A stretch of 64,000 nucleotides of DNA, from assembly GCF_000376565.1 (NCBI RefSeq), contig NZ_BARG01000011.1, positions 1-64,000 on the forward strand. The letters run 5' to 3'. Shown here piece by piece: positions 16,656 to 24,892 of this stretch. This stretch comes from Streptomyces hokutonensis. Lineage in GTDB: Bacteria > Actinomycetota > Actinomycetes > Streptomycetales > Streptomycetaceae. A program made the translations under genes and the position numbers. A model generated the notes under the pieces. The model did not search any database and was not told the origin of the DNA. It was given only the letters and a program-made list of their open reading frames with translations. How positions within the stretch are numbered: position 1 is the stretch's first letter; every line of letters begins with the position of its first letter.

Positions 16656-17474
16656 GTGGCCGATCTCATCACCGTTGAGGATCCCGACGACCCGCGCCTG
16701 CGTGATTACACGGGCCTGACCGACGTAGAGCTGCGCCGCAAGCGCGAACCGGCCGAGGGCCTGTTCATCGCCGAGGGCGAGAAGGTCATCAGACGGGCCA
16801 AGGACGCGGGCTACGAGATGCGCTCGATGCTGCTGTCCGCGAAGTGGGTCGACGTCATGCGGGACGTCATCGACGAACTCCCGGCCCCCGTCTACGCGGT
16901 GAGCCCGGAGCTGGCCGAACGTGTCACGGGCTACCACGTACACAGGGGCGCCCTCGCCTCCATGCAACGCAAACCGCTCCCCACGGCCCACGAACTCCTC
17001 CAGACCACCCGCAGGGTGGTGGTGATGGAGTCGGTCAACGACCACACCAACATCGGCGCGATCTTCCGCTCGGCGGCGGCACTGGGCATGGACGCGGTCC
17101 TGCTCTCCCCAGACTGCGCGGACCCCCTCTACCGCCGCAGCGTGAAGGTCTCGATGGGCGCGGTCTTCTCGGTCCCCTACGCCCGGCTCGACAGCTGGCC
17201 CAAGGGCCTGGAGTCGGTCCGCGAGGCGGGCTTCACGCTCCTCGCGCTCACCCCCGACGAGAAGGCGAAGAGCCTCGACGAGGCGGCCCCGCACCGCATG
17301 AACAGAGTGGCCCTGATGCTGGGGGCAGAGGGCGACGGCCTCTCGACCCAGGCCCTGGTGGCGGCCGACGAATGGGTCCGCATCCCCATGGCCCACGGCG
17401 TCGACTCCCTCAACGTGGGCGCCGCCGCTGCCGTAGCCTTCTACGCGGTGGCCACCGGCCGCCCCGAACTCTAG
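16656..17474 (+). CDS. TrmH/SpoU-family RNA 2'-O-methyltransferase
   Basis: 272-residue SPOUT methyltransferase that should methylate a ribose 2'-OH in rRNA or tRNA. The three SpoU motifs are visible: motif 1 with VVVMESVNDHTNIGAIFRSA, motif 2 LMLGAEGDGLS, and motif 3 IPMAHGVDSLNVGAAAAV. The N-terminal 90 residues (GLFIAEGEKVIRRA) match the L30e-like substrate-binding domain of these enzymes. GTG start. The Nudix gene follows 10 bp downstream, so the two are probably co-transcribed. The target nucleotide is unknown. Confidence 0.9.
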   Translation: MADLITVEDPDDPRLRDYTGLTDVELRRKREPAEGLFIAEGEKVIRRAKDAGYEMRSMLLSAKWVDVMRDVIDELPAPVYAVSPELAERVTGYHVHRGALASMQRKPLPTAHELLQTTRRVVVMESVNDHTNIGAIFRSAAALGMDAVLLSPDCADPLYRRSVKVSMGAVFSVPYARLDSWPKGLESVREAGFTLLALTPDEKAKSLDEAAPHRMNRVALMLGAEGDGLSTQALVAADEWVRIPMAHGVDSLNVGAAAAVAFYAVATGRPEL

Positions 17475-17484
17475 GGAGCACGGC

Positions 17485-17880
17485 TTGGCGCAGCGCGAGG
17501 CGATCGTCGCAGTCCTCCGGCGCGCGGACCGCGTCCTGGTCATCCGCCGCGGCCCCGACTCCGCCCGCTCCGGCTACTGGGCCCCGCTCAGCGGCAAACT
17601 CGAACCGGGCGAGACCCAGGAACAAGCCCTGGTCAGAGAGGTCCACGAGGAGGTCGGCCTCACGGTCTCCCCCCTGGCCAAGGTCTGGCAGTCCGACACC
17701 GACGACGGCGTCTTCCGCCTCCACTGGTGGACCGCCACCGAAACAGGCAACGGCACGATCGTCCCCGACCCCGGCGAGGTCTCCGAGGTCCGCTGGGTCA
17801 CCCCGGCCGAGTTCCTGACGATGACCCCACTCTTCGACGCGGACCGAGAGTTCTTCGAGCGGGTGCTGCCGGGGTTGTAA
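17485..17880 (+). CDS. Nudix hydrolase
   Basis: 131-residue Nudix protein with a complete Nudix box at about residues 38-60: GKLEPGETQEQALVREVHEE followed by VGL, matching GX5EX7REUXEEXGU. It should hydrolyse a nucleoside-diphosphate-linked compound using Mg2+. The rare TTG start at 17485 is preceded by AGGGAG (17473-17478) and directly follows the methyltransferase stop. The substrate cannot be predicted; a nucleotide-sanitising role is one possibility. Confidence 0.85.
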   Translation: MAQREAIVAVLRRADRVLVIRRGPDSARSGYWAPLSGKLEPGETQEQALVREVHEEVGLTVSPLAKVWQSDTDDGVFRLHWWTATETGNGTIVPDPGEVSEVRWVTPAEFLTMTPLFDADREFFERVLPGL

Positions 17881-17891
17881 GCACGGCTGGA

Positions 17892-17975
17892 TTTTCAGCC
17901 CGTCCGGCGTTTGAGGACGAGGCCGTTCAGGCCGAAGCGGGGGTCTGGGGGCGGCAGCCTCCAGGGACGGGACGG
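17892..17975. repeat. Dispersed Streptomyces intergenic repeat (CCGTCCGGCGTTTGAGGAC type)
   Basis: The segment beginning TTTTCAGCCCGTCCGGCG and continuing through TTTGAGGACGAGG, TTCAGGCCGAAGCGGGGG and TCTGGGGGCGGCAGCCTCC matches, from general familiarity, a sequence found downstream of many Streptomyces genes. It lies between the convergent Nudix and kinase genes. Its role is unknown; a transcription-end function is often assumed. Confidence 0.6.
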
Positions 17976-18020
17976 GCAGGGGCGGCGGGGGCGAAACAAC
18001 CCCACGACCCGCACCACTCA

Positions 18021-19382
18021 CTACCCGGCGAAACCACCCACAGCCCCGAACCGCCCGTCCGCCCCCACGACCCGCTGCACACCGTCCCCCGTACGCCCAA
18101 GCCCATGCGCCGGCCCCGAACACCCCTGAGCCACCGCGATCCCGAGCGCGACCAGCAGGGTCACCACGACGAACACGAACAACCGCTGCCGCAACAGCCG
18201 CGGATTGGCGGGCCGCCGCCCCGTACCCGTGGTCCGCGGCCCCGGCCGCCCGCCGCCATTACGCGGAGCGGGACGGCTACCACTGCCGTTACCGGAGGAG
18301 CGTGTGGTGTTACGCCCAGCCGGAGTCTGCCGCGCCTGACTCGGCCGGGAAGGAACGCCCCCACCCCCACGCGACGCACTGCCCCCACCCCGCGAAGGCG
18401 GAGCCGCACCGCGCGGCGCCGGAGTACCCTGCGGCCCCTGCGGCCGCCGCCCCCCTTGCGTCCGCTGCTGCTCCGGATAGCTCTCGGTGAGCCGCCCGGT
18501 GGGCCGATCGGCCTCGCTGCCACGCGGCGCGGGCGGCCGTACATCCGACAACCCCTGCGCCTCACGGGCGGCGATCTCCTTGAGCCGCAAGGACAGTTGG
18601 AGAGTGCTGGGCCGCTCCTCGGGGTCCTTCGCCAGACACGCCCGCACCAGCGGAGCAAGCGCGTCCGGTACGCCGTGCAGCTGCGCCTCCTCGTGCACCA
18701 CGCGGTACAGCATCACCTCCGAACTACCGTGCCCGAAGGGCGAGTCGGAGGTGGAGGCATACGCGAGCGTGGCCCCGAGCGAGAACACATCCGTGGCCGG
18801 CGTGACCGCGGCCCCCCGCACCTGCTCGGGCGCGAGGAACCCCGGCGACCCCACCGCCGTACCGACGTGGGTGAGCGTCGACGCCCCGGTCGCCCAGGCG
18901 ATCCCGAAGTCGATGATCCGCGGGCCCTTGGGGGAAAGCAGAATGTTGGACGGCTTGAGGTCCCGGTGGACGACCCCGGCCTCATGCACGGCGACGAGCC
19001 CCTCGGACAGGGCGGCCCCGATCGCGGCGACCTCGGCCGCACCGAGCGCCCCCTCGTCGGCGACCTTGTCGTGCAGGGAGGGCCCGGGAACGTACTGCGT
19101 CGCGAACCACGGCCGATCGGCCTCAAGATCCGCCGCGACGAGCCGGGCCGTGCACCCACCCCGGATCCGCCGCGCGGCCGACACCTCGCGCGCGAAACGC
19201 GAACGGAACTCCTGGTCCTCCGCCAGATCCGGCCGGATGACCTTCAGCGCGACCCGCTGGCCCTTGCGGTCGGAACCCAGATAGACGACGCCCATTCCGC
19301 CCGCGCCGAGCCGTCTGTGAAGCCTGAACGAGCCGACGACGCGCGGGTCCTCGCGCCTCAGGCGCATCATCGCCATGTTCAT
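18021..19382 (-). CDS. Membrane-anchored Ser/Thr protein kinase (Hanks type)
   Basis: 453 residues. The N-terminal kinase domain (about 20-270) has the glycine loop GAGGMGVVY (26-34), VALK lysine (47), catalytic HRDLKPSN (139-146), DFG (158-160) and an APE-like GFLAPEQ. Then comes a 120-residue Pro/Gly/Arg/Ser-rich linker and one transmembrane helix (LFVFVVVTLLVALGIAVA), ending in a short extracytoplasmic tail. There are no PASTA repeats. The kinase is probably cytoplasmic and tethered to the membrane; activation signal and targets are unknown. Several in-frame ATGs crowd the start (19382, 19376, 19370, 19367), so the N terminus may be up to five residues shorter. Confidence 0.9.
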   Translation of the reverse strand: MNMAMMRLRREDPRVVGSFRLHRRLGAGGMGVVYLGSDRKGQRVALKVIRPDLAEDQEFRSRFAREVSAARRIRGGCTARLVAADLEADRPWFATQYVPGPSLHDKVADEGALGAAEVAAIGAALSEGLVAVHEAGVVHRDLKPSNILLSPKGPRIIDFGIAWATGASTLTHVGTAVGSPGFLAPEQVRGAAVTPATDVFSLGATLAYASTSDSPFGHGSSEVMLYRVVHEEAQLHGVPDALAPLVRACLAKDPEERPSTLQLSLRLKEIAAREAQGLSDVRPPAPRGSEADRPTGRLTESYPEQQRTQGGRRPQGPQGTPAPRGAAPPSRGGGSASRGGGGVPSRPSQARQTPAGRNTTRSSGNGSGSRPAPRNGGGRPGPRTTGTGRRPANPRLLRQRLFVFVVVTLLVALGIAVAQGCSGPAHGLGRTGDGVQRVVGADGRFGAVGGFAG

Positions 19383-19579
19383 CCCCGCTGCCCGGTCCGT
19401 GTGACGAGCGACAGCTTACGTTTCCACAGCCGCCCGCGCGCAAAGGCCGCGCCCTCTCGGACCGACGGATTGTCAGTGCCGGGTGGGAAACTTTGAAGGG
19501 TGGTCAGAGGCCGTGCGAACAGCAGGACTTCATATCGCCCCCGACCCCAACCAACCATCACAGAAGGGGGATTGAGCGC

Positions 19580-19855
19580 GTGAAGGGTGATCGCGTCGAG
19601 ATAGTGGTGGACGCCGGCGACACCACACGTACATACGAGGTGGTGGCGAGCAGGGCAGGCCGCAGGGTGGAGACGGCGGTACGACGAGGTGTCGTGGAAG
19701 TGAGCGAAGTCACCCGCAACGGCTCCGTCGTGCGCACCGCCCGTTTCATGGCGACCCGGGTCCTCGCCCTGGTCGAGCAGCCGGTCCCGCGTGAGGACAG
19801 CTCAGAGAAAGCGGGGCACACCGGACGCCCCCTCCGGGAAGACCCCGAGACCTAG
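19580..19855 (+). CDS. Small conserved hypothetical protein
   Basis: 91 residues with a probable beta-rich N-terminal two-thirds (VEIVVDAGDTTRTYEVV, RRGVVEVSEVTRNGSVVRTARF) and a charged tail. No signal peptide or transmembrane helix. GTG start at 19580, with AAGGGGG (19564-19570) well placed. It is divergent from the kinase gene. No family was recognised. The alternating hydrophobic pattern suggests a small barrel or sheet domain. Confidence 0.65.
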   Translation: MKGDRVEIVVDAGDTTRTYEVVASRAGRRVETAVRRGVVEVSEVTRNGSVVRTARFMATRVLALVEQPVPREDSSEKAGHTGRPLREDPET

Positions 19856-20067
19856 GTCCCCGTCTCCACCCAGGGGAGTAGTTCGCAGGTCATTGCTCAT
19901 CCTCCGGGAGGCCCGGCAATCGGTACGAGGGCATGACGACCCGCACCCGCCGCACGCCTAGATTTGAGGTCAAGCGGCGGGTGCAGCACTCGTCCCCCGA
20001 GGTCAGACACCCGCCGCTGCCAACGACAACTGAGTTCGGTCAACGGAGCACGGTCAGGAGAGGGACC

Positions 20068-20277
20068 ATGGCCCATACGGCACCGCGGGCATTGATCCGC
20101 GAAGAGGGACGCAAGGCGTACAACGCGGCGTTCCGCACCCGCCGCACGGGCCGTCGCCACCCGCTGGTGGCGACCTTGATGGCACTTCCCCTGGCGGTCC
20201 TGCTCCTCGTCGTCTTCGACGGCTGGGAGACCGTGGCCACACAGGCGTCGTCCGTGGGAGTGATGCTGGGGCGCTGA
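20068..20277 (+). CDS. Small single-pass membrane protein
   Basis: 69 residues: a basic N-terminal half (REEGRKAYNAAFRTRRTGRR) followed by one transmembrane helix (LVATLMALPLAVLLLVVFDG). Start at ATG 20068, with AGGAGAGGG upstream; an in-frame ATG at 19933 lacks a ribosome site. Function unknown. It ends 84 bp before a bidirectional terminator. Confidence 0.65.
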   Translation: MAHTAPRALIREEGRKAYNAAFRTRRTGRRHPLVATLMALPLAVLLLVVFDGWETVATQASSVGVMLGR

Positions 20278-20360
20278 GCGGCGACCCCAGGCCCGGAAGA
20301 GCGGTCCGGGCGGGGACATCAACCCATGAAACCCCGTGGGGACGGGGGTGCGGCGGACGG

Positions 20361-20408
20361 CAAAAAAAGCCGGCGCAGCTGGGGAGCTGCGCCGGCTTTG
20401 CTTTTTTT
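20361..20408. terminator. Strong bidirectional Rho-independent terminator
   Basis: A perfect 13-bp stem, AGCCGGCGCAGCT (20368-20380) with 20385-20397 and a GGGG loop, is flanked by seven A's on the left and seven T's on the right. It can stop transcription from both sides and separates the small membrane protein gene (+) from the convergent NACHT gene (-). Confidence 0.93.
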
Positions 20409-20436
20409 GTCTCGTCCGCTTCCATGCGGCCATCAT

Positions 20437-22968
20437 TTACCAGCTGTACCGCTTTCGGTGTTTTGCGGCTCTGGCTCGCTCGGGCGGAGTCAGCTCGGGG
20501 TCGTCTGCCAGGCTGTCCAGGATGTAGGGGGCTCTGGGGTCCCGCAGCTTCATCAAGCCTTTACCAGCGTCCACGCGTGCGTGGTCCCAGTGTCCCGAGG
20601 TGGTCGCGATGTCTACCAGGGCGTCGCAGCAGCTGGAGACATCGTGGCGAGCGAGGAAGTCCGCTGCCACCACCCGGTGCTCGGCGAGCAGGTCTGGGTC
20701 GGACGACATGGCCAGATCCGTCAGTAGGCTCATGGCCCGGTCGTCCCCGAGCAGGCTCAGCGTGGCTGCCGCTTCTACCCGCACCATGCCACATACGTCT
20801 GCTCCGTAGTACGTCACGGCCATCTGCATGCGGTCGGGATGGTCGAAGACATAGGTGGCCATGATGTGTGCCACCTTGGCGCGGCGCCGGGTGCCCTTGG
20901 GGCTAGTGTCCACGGAGCCCGTGGCCATGTTCGCCAGCAAATCCCGGCCGCGTGAATCCCCCAGGATGGCGAGACGGCGGGCTGCCTCCACCCTGAGATC
21001 CCCTCTCAGCGTGAACCCTCCGGCCAGCTCGGCCAGGATGTTCGGGCCGTCCTCGTCGCCGAGCTCCGTCAGGCTCACTGCCGCGGATACTCGTTGCTCG
21101 TCGAACGGCTTGGAGCCGAGCGCCAAGGTGTGCAGTTTCCTGACGGCTGTGTCGACCACGGGGCTCGGCAGGGCCGTACCGAGCGCCTTCTGACCGACGA
21201 TGAATGTCCAGCCGGCGAGCCCTCCGCGCTTTGCGAGCCGCTCTAACTGCCCGTCGACGTCCCTGCATCGAGCGCGCCACGCATCCAGAAGGAAGCCCAG
21301 GAAGGAGGTTTCTTCCGGGGGATGGTGCCATTTCCTGCGCGCCCATGGCATCGATCGCTGGGACCAGGCGTCGACGAACAGCTCGCGTACGACGAGGTCG
21401 CTCGCCTCGTCGTCATCCGCGATGTGCCGTGCGGCCAGATGCTCCATCAGCGTCTGGTGGAGGAAGACGAACTTGCCCGCATGCACGGTCAGCAGCCCGC
21501 TGCGGCGCAATGCCTCGCCCAAGAAGTCGTTCCAGGCGGCCGGCGGTACTCGGACCGGACGGTCGGCGCCAGGATGCGCGTCGACGATGGTCAGCACGTC
21601 GGCCGCGTTTCCCCGGTGCTGTTCGGCCGCCACGTGCGCAATGATGCCGACGAGGCAGTCGATGGCGCGGTGAGCACGTTCGAGTGCGTCGGGACCGTAG
21701 CGTCCCAGAGCGGCCTCGGTCTGCGTGGTGATGCCACCCCGCCCGCCCGAGTGCTGACGTTCATGCAGAAGATCGACGAAATGTTGGTACACAGCACCCC
21801 GGTTGAGCGGCAGCGGTCCTTCCGGAGCCTTCGCGCGCAACTGACACAGCATGGTGGCCATCAAGGGAGTGCAGGCCGGTTCGAGCAGCCCGGAGTCCGA
21901 CACGGTGGCCACGAAAGAGCGCGCGAGCGTGGCGGGATCGGGTAACTCCAGGCAGCTGAACCATTGTTCGGCGAAGGCGGTGAGTTCTTCGGGCTCGAAG
22001 GGACGCAGCTCGTATTGAGGCACGGTTTTGTGGAGCGTGTCGAAGATGTCGCCCGGCAGCGGTCTGGTCGCCAATACGAACCGGTATGGCGAGGCCTCGG
22101 CGTCGCGCGCGATCGCCTCCAGCGTTTGTAGCACCCGTCTTCGCCCTGTGGGATCGGTAACCTCGTCCAGCCCGTCGACCAGGAGTCGCCACCGGGAGCC
22201 ATGGCTGGGCGGGGCACGGAAAAAGTCTGGAGGGATGCGTTCCATCAAGCCGAAGCCGACGAGTTCCGAGGTCACGGATTCCACGATCGCCTCAGGCAAG
22301 GGGCGCGCTGTGGCGAGTTCGGCGGCTGGGAGAAGGATCGGCACCAAGGTATCCACGTCGCCGTGCATCCGGTGCTCCAGCGCGGCCGTCATACCGACGC
22401 GCAGCAGGCTGGTCTTGCCGCCGCCTGGCCCTCCAAGCACGAGACAGTTGCCGTCCCTGCTCAGGAGTTCCTCGCCGGACACCGACGACTCGGCACGCAG
22501 CGATGACGGTTGCGGCCCGCTCTCACGGACGTGCGCGCACTGGCGCAGGTAAACAGAGGCCAAAGGAGGCGTTTCCCCCGTCAGGACGCCTGCGTAAGGA
22601 TGTTCACGGACGGCACGTCGCGCCGCCAGCAGATACAGCTCCAGCAGATCCGGCGAACGGGTCGCCAGCGTCCGCAGCGACTCAAGACGTTTCTCTTCCT
22701 TCGCTGTGGCTTGCAGAGCCTTCGCGATGTGCTTGAGCGACTTCGTGCCGGGTGCTGGATGGTCCGGGTCCAGCGCTTTGCTGATCGTCGCCTTCACCAG
22801 GCTAGTGCCCTGGAGTTCGAGTTGTCTGACGAGATCGGCCTGGCTCCAACCGCGACGCTCAAGGAGGTCGTTCAACAGGCGCTTCAATTCTTCGCGCGCC
22901 TGATAAGGGTCCCGAGACTCGCCAGCCGTCATCCGTACCGCCCCCGACGTGCAGTTTCTTTTGTTCAT
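20437..22968 (-). CDS. HTH-NACHT NTPase with C-terminal helical repeats (bacterial NLR-like)
   Basis: 843-residue STAND-type NTPase. Residues about 24-85 form a helix-turn-helix-like domain (RRGWSQADLVRQL, then a TISKAL segment). The NACHT domain follows: Walker A LGGPGGGKTS (178-187), Walker B LLVDGLDEV (262-270) with the acidic D-E pair, and the sensor-like VLATRPLPG near 300. The C-terminal 250 residues contain HEAT-like repeats (RVSAAVSLTELGDEDG, RVEAARRLAILGDSRG, RVEAAATLSLLGDDRA), a likely ligand sensor. Bacterial NACHT proteins of this plan include antiphage defence proteins; this role is inference. Start ATG 22968 (AAGGAG 14 bp away) or ATG 22932. More AT-rich codons than its neighbours suggest acquisition. 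Confidence 0.88.
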   Translation of the reverse strand: MNKRNCTSGAVRMTAGESRDPYQAREELKRLLNDLLERRGWSQADLVRQLELQGTSLVKATISKALDPDHPAPGTKSLKHIAKALQATAKEEKRLESLRTLATRSPDLLELYLLAARRAVREHPYAGVLTGETPPLASVYLRQCAHVRESGPQPSSLRAESSVSGEELLSRDGNCLVLGGPGGGKTSLLRVGMTAALEHRMHGDVDTLVPILLPAAELATARPLPEAIVESVTSELVGFGLMERIPPDFFRAPPSHGSRWRLLVDGLDEVTDPTGRRRVLQTLEAIARDAEASPYRFVLATRPLPGDIFDTLHKTVPQYELRPFEPEELTAFAEQWFSCLELPDPATLARSFVATVSDSGLLEPACTPLMATMLCQLRAKAPEGPLPLNRGAVYQHFVDLLHERQHSGGRGGITTQTEAALGRYGPDALERAHRAIDCLVGIIAHVAAEQHRGNAADVLTIVDAHPGADRPVRVPPAAWNDFLGEALRRSGLLTVHAGKFVFLHQTLMEHLAARHIADDDEASDLVVRELFVDAWSQRSMPWARRKWHHPPEETSFLGFLLDAWRARCRDVDGQLERLAKRGGLAGWTFIVGQKALGTALPSPVVDTAVRKLHTLALGSKPFDEQRVSAAVSLTELGDEDGPNILAELAGGFTLRGDLRVEAARRLAILGDSRGRDLLANMATGSVDTSPKGTRRRAKVAHIMATYVFDHPDRMQMAVTYYGADVCGMVRVEAAATLSLLGDDRAMSLLTDLAMSSDPDLLAEHRVVAADFLARHDVSSCCDALVDIATTSGHWDHARVDAGKGLMKLRDPRAPYILDSLADDPELTPPERARAAKHRKRYSW

Positions 22969-22981
22969 TTGAACCCGGTGA

Positions 22982-23047
22982 ACTCCTTGTCGGCCTTTCC
23001 TGGTGCTCGACCGGCCGGTCGCCCGTAGTCGACCGACGACAAGGAGT
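22982..23047. promoter_or_regulatory. Symmetric operator-like region between the NACHT gene and the small ORF
   Basis: ACTCCTTGTCG (22982-22992) is a perfect inverted copy of CGACAAGGAGT (23037-23047). A perfect 14-bp palindrome, CGACCGGCCGGTCG (23008-23021), sits exactly at the common centre (between 23014 and 23015). The outer arms contain the AAGGAG ribosome sites of both divergent genes. This could be an operator for the HTH domain or an RNA-level control element. Confidence 0.6.
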
Positions 23048-23056
23048 ACCCAGACT

Positions 23057-23179
23057 ATGCTTCGCAAGTTCACGCGTCGCCCTCGCCGTTCCCGTGAGAG
23101 CCTCGGCAACGCTGCGGTGAGCGGCGTCCTATCGGGGATCGTGCGCGCCCTCCTGGACTGGCTGCGCGACCTGATTTAG
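23057..23179 (+). CDS. 40-residue basic amphipathic peptide divergent from the NACHT gene
   Basis: A small ORF: ATG at 23057, with AAGGAG (23041-23046) 10 bp upstream, TAG at 23177-23179, followed by a terminator hairpin. The peptide has a strongly basic first half (MLRKFTRRPRRSRES) and a hydrophobic, amphipathic second half (SGVLSGIVRALLDWLRDLI) ending in Ile. That pattern is typical of membrane-active toxins or signal-like peptides. It shares a symmetric promoter region with the NACHT gene. No homologue is recognised. It might be an effector, ligand or inhibitor of the NACHT protein. Coding status is supported only by the ribosome site, terminator and composition. Confidence 0.6.
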   Translation: MLRKFTRRPRRSRESLGNAAVSGVLSGIVRALLDWLRDLI

Positions 23180-23193
23180 AGCTCAGCGGCTCA

Positions 23194-23221
23194 GGGGTCC
23201 TGCTGTGGTCGGCAGGGCCCC
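23194..23221 (+). terminator. Terminator of the small amphipathic ORF
   Basis: GGGGTCCTGC (23194-23203) pairs with GCAGGGCCCC (23212-23221), with one T:G pair and an 8-nt loop, 15 bp past the small ORF stop. Otherwise 23180-23357 shows nothing. Confidence 0.55.
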
Positions 23222-23357
23222 TCGGGCGCCCGTCTTGAAGTTGGCCCGACCGCTCGATCCGGCTGGGCGAGGGGCACCGGCCTGGGAGACGTCACGGTCA
23301 CTGGCTTCGAGACACGCGTAGGCTCGCGCCGTCTCGCACACCGAACCGAGGGACCAC

Positions 23358-24353
23358 GTGCCTGCACTCATACCAGATCCGTCACTGCGGCTCAGCACCG
23401 AGATCAGTACGGCCACCCACCAGCTGCTGCCCGACCTGACAGCCCGAGCCATCACCGCAGCGCACACCCAAACTCCCGCCTGCCCCTGCACTCCCGGCAG
23501 AGCCACCCTCACGGACCGCCCCGACGGCACAGTCGTCCGCCACGCAGCCACCGTCGCCAAGGCGCACGCCCCGCACACGAACCCCACCGACCTCACCGCC
23601 CGCCTCACCGCAGCCACACACCTCCCCGGCATCCTCCTGCCCCCACTGGACCCCACCCCCGTCACCCTGCACGACCGCCAGGTGACCTTCTGGCCCTACG
23701 GCACCCCCGTAGACCCGGATGATCCGGACGCGGCCCCCTGGGAAGCCGCCGCCACCCTCCTCGCCCGCCTCCACCGGACCCCCGCCCCGACCCCGCTCCC
23801 ACCCATGCGCGGCCCCCTCAAGGCGGTCCGGGCGATCACCCGCCTCAGGGAGACCGTCGGCGGCCACCCCGCCGCCGTCCCGGTCCTGCACGCCTGGACC
23901 CTGCTCCCGGCGTGGGCCCGCGCGGAGGCACCCCAGCCGGACACGACCACCCTCTGCCACGGCGACCTCCACCTCGGCCAGCTCGTCCGGCACCCGGCCC
24001 CCGACGGTCCTTGGCTGCTGATCGACGTCGACGACCTGGGTGTAGGAACCCCCGGATGGGACCTCGCGCGCCCCGCCGCCTGGTACGCCTGCGGCCTGCT
24101 CCCGCCCGACGAGTGGACTCGCTTCCTGGCCGCGTACCGCGCGGCGGGCGGCCCGGCCGTCCCCGCGGACGGCGACCCCTGGCCCGCCCTGGACGTCCCG
24201 GCCCGCGCCCTGACCGTGCAGACCGCGGCCCTGGCGATCGTCAAGGCGGTCGCGGCGGGCCGTCCACTGGACGAGGTGGAGGGAGCGGTTGTGGACGCCT
24301 GTGACCGAATGGGTTCCGTCCCGCCCGAGTTGACGCCCGGATTCGCGAAGTAG
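23358..24353 (+). CDS. Aminoglycoside-phosphotransferase-family protein
   Basis: 331-residue protein of the APH/choline kinase-like fold. The catalytic loop is visible as LCHGDLHLGQLV (HGDxHxxN-like, with Q in place of the usual N), and the metal-binding segment as LLIDVDDLGVGTPGWDLARP. The N-lobe is weak: no clear glycine loop, but VVRHAATVAKAHA may carry the ATP-binding Lys. Such proteins phosphorylate diverse small molecules or antibiotics, so resistance cannot be inferred. GTG start. It is a single gene followed by the zinc-ribbon gene. Confidence 0.8.
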   Translation: MPALIPDPSLRLSTEISTATHQLLPDLTARAITAAHTQTPACPCTPGRATLTDRPDGTVVRHAATVAKAHAPHTNPTDLTARLTAATHLPGILLPPLDPTPVTLHDRQVTFWPYGTPVDPDDPDAAPWEAAATLLARLHRTPAPTPLPPMRGPLKAVRAITRLRETVGGHPAAVPVLHAWTLLPAWARAEAPQPDTTTLCHGDLHLGQLVRHPAPDGPWLLIDVDDLGVGTPGWDLARPAAWYACGLLPPDEWTRFLAAYRAAGGPAVPADGDPWPALDVPARALTVQTAALAIVKAVAAGRPLDEVEGAVVDACDRMGSVPPELTPGFAK

Positions 24354-24433
24354 GGTGCAACCGACCGGGGTCGGACGGAGTCTGTCCTGGGGAAACACGA
24401 AGACGTACCAACGGCCGAGGAGTTGAGCCGAGC

Positions 24434-24733
24434 ATGCAGTGTCCGAAGTGCCATGCGCCGATGCACCCGTACAACCGCAACGGTGTCCAGATCGAACAGT
24501 GCAGCAACTGCCGGGGGATCTTCCTCGACTACGGCGAGCTGGAGGCGCTGACCCGCGTGGAGTCGCAGTGGCAGCAGCCCGCCCCGCCGCCCCCGGGCCC
24601 GCAGGCCTACCCCGCCCCGCCCGCGCCCGCCTGGGGCGCCCCGCACGGCGGCGGTCACGGCGGTGGCCACTACGGCGGTCACGGCAGCCACCACCGCCAC
24701 AAGAGCTTCGGTCACATGCTGTTCTCCAGCTGA
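24434..24733 (+). CDS. TFIIB-type zinc-ribbon protein
   Basis: 99 residues. Residues 1-40 form a zinc ribbon with two CxxC pairs (MQCPKCHAPM and EQCSNCRGIFLDYGELE), characteristic of small zf-TFIIB-like proteins. The rest is Pro-rich and then His/Gly-rich (GGGHGGGHYGGHGSHHRHK), which may bind metal ions. The function of this family is unknown. The ATG at 24434 follows an AGGAG about 11 bp upstream. It is convergent with the tRNA operon. Confidence 0.83.
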   Translation: MQCPKCHAPMHPYNRNGVQIEQCSNCRGIFLDYGELEALTRVESQWQQPAPPPPGPQAYPAPPAPAWGAPHGGGHGGGHYGGHGSHHRHKSFGHMLFSS

Positions 24734-24746
24734 CCGGCACACGGAA

Positions 24747-24779
24747 GAACCCCCGGCCGTACGAGACGGCCGGGGGTTC
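24747..24779. terminator. Hairpin between the zinc-ribbon gene and the tRNA operon
   Basis: A perfect 14-bp stem, GAACCCCCGGCCGT (24747-24760) with 24766-24779 and a 5-nt loop. It lies directly after the zinc-ribbon gene and directly after the last tRNA of the minus-strand operon, so it can serve both. Confidence 0.75.
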
Positions 24780-24786
24780 CGGAGTG

Positions 24787-24858
24787 TGGACGATACTGGG
24801 ATTGAACCAGTGACCTCTTCCGTGTCAGGGAAGCGCTCTCCCGCTGAGCTAATCGTCC
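24787..24858 (-). tRNA. tRNA-Val (GAC), copy 3 of the operon
   Basis: 72-nt cloverleaf with acceptor stem GGACGAT/ATCGTCC, anticodon arm CTTCC-CTGACAC-GGAAG, T-loop TTCAATC and discriminator A. No encoded CCA. Last gene of the Gly-Cys-Val-Val-Val operon. Confidence 0.96.
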
Positions 24859-24892
24859 TCGGGACCACGATCCGGGGATCATGGGCGGTGCG

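Noticed and set aside
23382..24740. A 452-codon minus-strand frame opposite the phosphotransferase gene
   Set aside because: A Gly/Arg-rich shadow opposite a gene with an intact HGDLH catalytic loop.
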